Made by a program: the position numbers and the translations under genes | The notes under the pieces: model-generated | What the model was told of the DNA's origin: nothing | Database searches by the model: none | Seen by the model: the letters and a program-made list of their open reading frames with translations, nothing else | Shown here: positions 5,833 through 7,468 of the stretch, in pieces | Position numbering within the stretch: position 1 is the first letter of the stretch | Layout of the letters: the number at the start of each line of letters is the position of its first letter | Source: Bifidobacteriaceae bacterium | GTDB taxonomy: Bacteria; Actinomycetota; Actinomycetes; Actinomycetales; WQXJ01 | Direction of reading: 5' to 3' | Length of the DNA stretch: 7,468 nt | Assembly (NCBI GenBank): GCA_031278665.1 | Contig: JAITKC010000352.1 | Coordinates: 1 to 7,468, forward strand

Positions 5833-6540
5833 ATGAGCGCACCGCTGATCCTGATCGTCGAAGACGAACCGACTATTGCCAGCGCCATCGCCCGCCGTTT
5901 GACGGCCGAGGGTTACCGGGCTCAGACCGTCGGCGACGGTTTGGCGGCGGTCTTGGCGGCCGCCGCCCTCAGCCCGGAACTGGTCCTCCTGGACGTCATG
6001 CTGCCCGGAATCGACGGCCTGGAGGTCTGCCGCCGGGTCCAAGCCGAACGGCCGGTGCCGGTGCTGATGTTGACCGCCCGCGACGACGAGACCGACAAAC
6101 TGATCGGCTTGGGCGTTGGCGCCGACGACTACATGACTAAGCCGTTCTCTATGCGCGAACTGGTGGCCAGAATAAAAGCCCTGCTCAGAAGGGTTGAGCG
6201 GGCTAAACAACTGGGCGCGCCGGCGGTCCCGGACGCCCCCATCCAGGCCGGCGACTTACTGATCGACCGGGCCTCGCGCCGGGTCACGCGGGCCGGCGAC
6301 GAAGTCCATCTGACCCCGACCGAGTTCGACTTGTTAGTTTTCCTGGCCGAGTCGCCGCGCACCGTGCTGACCCGCGAGAAACTGCTGGAACATGTTTGGG
6401 ACTGGGTCGACGCCTCCGGCACCCGCACCGTCGACTCGCATATCAAGGCGGTTCGCCGCAAACTGGGGGCCGACTTGATCCGGACCGTCCACGGGGTCGG
6501 CTACGCCTTCGAGCCGTGCGAGGAAGCCGAGGATGGCTAA
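5833..6540 (+). CDS. OmpR/PhoB-family response regulator transcription factor
   Basis: This is a 235-residue cytoplasmic protein, the usual size for this class. The receiver domain covers about residues 4-118. Its acidic pocket is Glu10-Asp11, the phosphoacceptor is Asp54 (LLDVMLPGIDG), the switch Thr is Thr81 (LTAR), and the conserved Lys is Lys103 (DYMTKPF). All catalytic positions are present. After a linker, the C-terminal winged-helix domain (about 135-228) contains LTPTEFDLLVFLAE, LTREKLLEHVW, the recognition-helix region TRTVDSHIKAVRRKLG and the final hairpin IRTVHGVGYAF, diagnostic of the OmpR/PhoB group. It would be phosphorylated by the kinase encoded immediately downstream, whose ATG lies inside its last codons. 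It is divergent from the CNNM operon, with 83 bp between start codons, so autoregulation and control of that operon are both plausible. The target genes are not known. Confidence 0.95.
   Translation: MSAPLILIVEDEPTIASAIARRLTAEGYRAQTVGDGLAAVLAAAALSPELVLLDVMLPGIDGLEVCRRVQAERPVPVLMLTARDDETDKLIGLGVGADDYMTKPFSMRELVARIKALLRRVERAKQLGAPAVPDAPIQAGDLLIDRASRRVTRAGDEVHLTPTEFDLLVFLAESPRTVLTREKLLEHVWDWVDASGTRTVDSHIKAVRRKLGADLIRTVHGVGYAFEPCEEAEDG
6521..6526 (+). promoter_or_regulatory. Ribosome binding site of the histidine kinase, inside the response regulator gene
   Basis: AGGAAG lies 6 nt before ATG 6533, within the last codons of the response regulator gene. It supports the overlapping start and coupled translation of the two proteins. 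Confidence 0.6.
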
Positions 6541-7468
6541 ACGGGCGCTGGCGGGCGCGGTCCGGCCGCTCGACAGTTTCGGTTCGATCAAAATCAAAAT
6601 CGGCTTATTGGTCACCGGCGCGGTCATGGCGGCCGTGGTGATGACCTGGGTGGGACTGAAGAACGGCATGGGGCCGACCGGGACCATGCCCTTGGCGGTG
6701 CTCACCGGCCTGTTGGTGACCCAGGTCCTGGCCCACGGCATGACCAGCCCGCTGCGCGAGTTGACCGAGGCGGCCCGGGCGATGGCCAAAGGGGACTACT
6801 CGGCCAAAGTGTCGATCTCCTCGCGCGACGAAGTCGGCGAGTTGGCCCGCGCCTTCACTTTGATGGCCAAGGACCTGGCCCAGGCTGACGCCCTGCGGCG
6901 GGAGATGATCGCCAACGTCTCACACGAGTTGCGCACGCCGGTGGCGGCGTTACAGGCCGAATTGGAGAACATGGTCGACGGCGTGACCGAACCCGACGCG
7001 CCCACCCTCGACCTGCTGTTGACCCAGACCAAGCGGCTTTCGCGGCTGGTCACCGACATCCTCGACCTGTCCCGTCTGGACGCCGACGTGGTCGAGTTGC
7101 GTCCGGCCGAAGTCGACGTCGAGAGTTTCTTGGACGATGCCGTGGCCGCCGCCCGCCTGGTCGCCTCGACCCACGGAAAACAGTTGGCGTTCGTGGTCGA
7201 CGTGACGCCCCGGACGCTTCGGATGACCGCCGATGTCGAGCGGCTGCACCAGGTCGCGGCCAATCTGCTGTCGAACGCGATTCGCCACTCCCCCGACGAC
7301 GGCATTATCTCGATTACCGCCGCCGCCGCCGGCCGCTGGATTCAACTCGACTTCATCGACCAGGGGCCGGGTATCGCGCCAGAGGATCGCGAGCGCATTT
7401 TCGAGCGTTTCGAGCGCGGCAAAATGGCCCAGTCCCAGGCCGCCGCCCCGACCGGGGGGACCGGCCTG
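6533..7468 (+). CDS. HAMP-domain sensor histidine kinase (3' partial)
   Basis: The frame runs open from ATG 6533 to the window end (312 codons). ATGGCTAA gives an 8-bp overlap with the response regulator, and AGGAAG lies 6 nt upstream of the start. The protein is the inner-membrane sensor of this two-component pair. Two membrane helices (about residues 21-42 and 52-69) are joined by only about ten residues, so there is essentially no extracytoplasmic sensor domain. A HAMP linker follows (about 66-118, with SPLRELTEAARAMAKGDY and DEVGELARAF). The HisKA domain has the H-box NVSHELRTP with phosphoacceptor His131. The ATPase domain shows the N-box NLLSNAIRHS (Asn248), the G1 box DQGPGI (276-281), the F-box ERIFERFERG, and the start of the G2 box GGTGL at 308-312, where the window ends. 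Perhaps 30-60 residues are missing. The signal is unknown; the minimal loop suggests sensing within the membrane or through a partner protein. Confidence 0.94.
   Translation, partial: MAKRALAGAVRPLDSFGSIKIKIGLLVTGAVMAAVVMTWVGLKNGMGPTGTMPLAVLTGLLVTQVLAHGMTSPLRELTEAARAMAKGDYSAKVSISSRDEVGELARAFTLMAKDLAQADALRREMIANVSHELRTPVAALQAELENMVDGVTEPDAPTLDLLLTQTKRLSRLVTDILDLSRLDADVVELRPAEVDVESFLDDAVAAARLVASTHGKQLAFVVDVTPRTLRMTADVERLHQVAANLLSNAIRHSPDDGIISITAAAAGRWIQLDFIDQGPGIAPEDRERIFERFERGKMAQSQAAAPTGGTGL

Noticed and set aside
5750..5842. N-terminal extension of the CNNM-CorC protein to GTG 5842
   Set aside because: The extra residues are Pro/Gly/Arg-rich with no family similarity and would overlap the response regulator start. 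ATG 5749 begins at the first membrane helix.

Overview
The window is GC-rich and densely coded, with strong G/C preference at third codon positions and long spurious open frames opposite most real genes. The protein families present point to a high-GC actinobacterium (Actinomycetota): a tandem FKBP-like protein with an acidic tail, an NhaP-type antiporter, an adjacent CNNM/CBS protein pair like Mycobacterium tuberculosis Rv1842c/Rv1841c, and an OmpR-type two-component system. Genus cannot be inferred. No RNA gene, insertion sequence, CRISPR array or other sign of recent transfer was seen; it reads as ordinary chromosomal housekeeping and envelope sequence.

Layout. Positions 1-905 (+) hold the 3' part of a protein with two FKBP-like domains and an Asp/Glu-rich repeat tail; its N-terminus lies outside the window. 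After a 94-bp gap, 1000-2751 (+) encodes a CPA1-family Na+/H+ antiporter. It ends inside three tandem copies of a 10-bp repeat, next to a GC hairpin that separates it from three convergent minus-strand genes. In transcription order these are a full-length CNNM-CBS-CorC transporter (5749-4451), a shorter CNNM-CBS partner overlapping it by 4 bp (4454-3432), and a small P-loop kinase-like protein related to UPF0200/CoaE (3395-2784). An 83-bp divergent intergenic region with an inverted repeat separates this operon from a response regulator (5833-6540, +). Its cognate histidine kinase (6533 onward, +) overlaps it by 8 bp and runs off the window within the ATP-binding domain.

How they fit together. 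Most products act at or around the membrane: an ion/proton antiporter, a probable Mg2+/divalent-cation export pair, and a membrane-bound sensor with almost no extracytoplasmic domain. The shared intergenic region makes the CNNM operon a plausible target of the two-component system, but that is inference from position. All genes belong to recognisable families and I found no convincing undescribed system. The most worthwhile leads are the divergent control region, the kinase-like gene in the CNNM operon, the asymmetric CNNM pair, and the three-frame stop repeat at the convergent junction.
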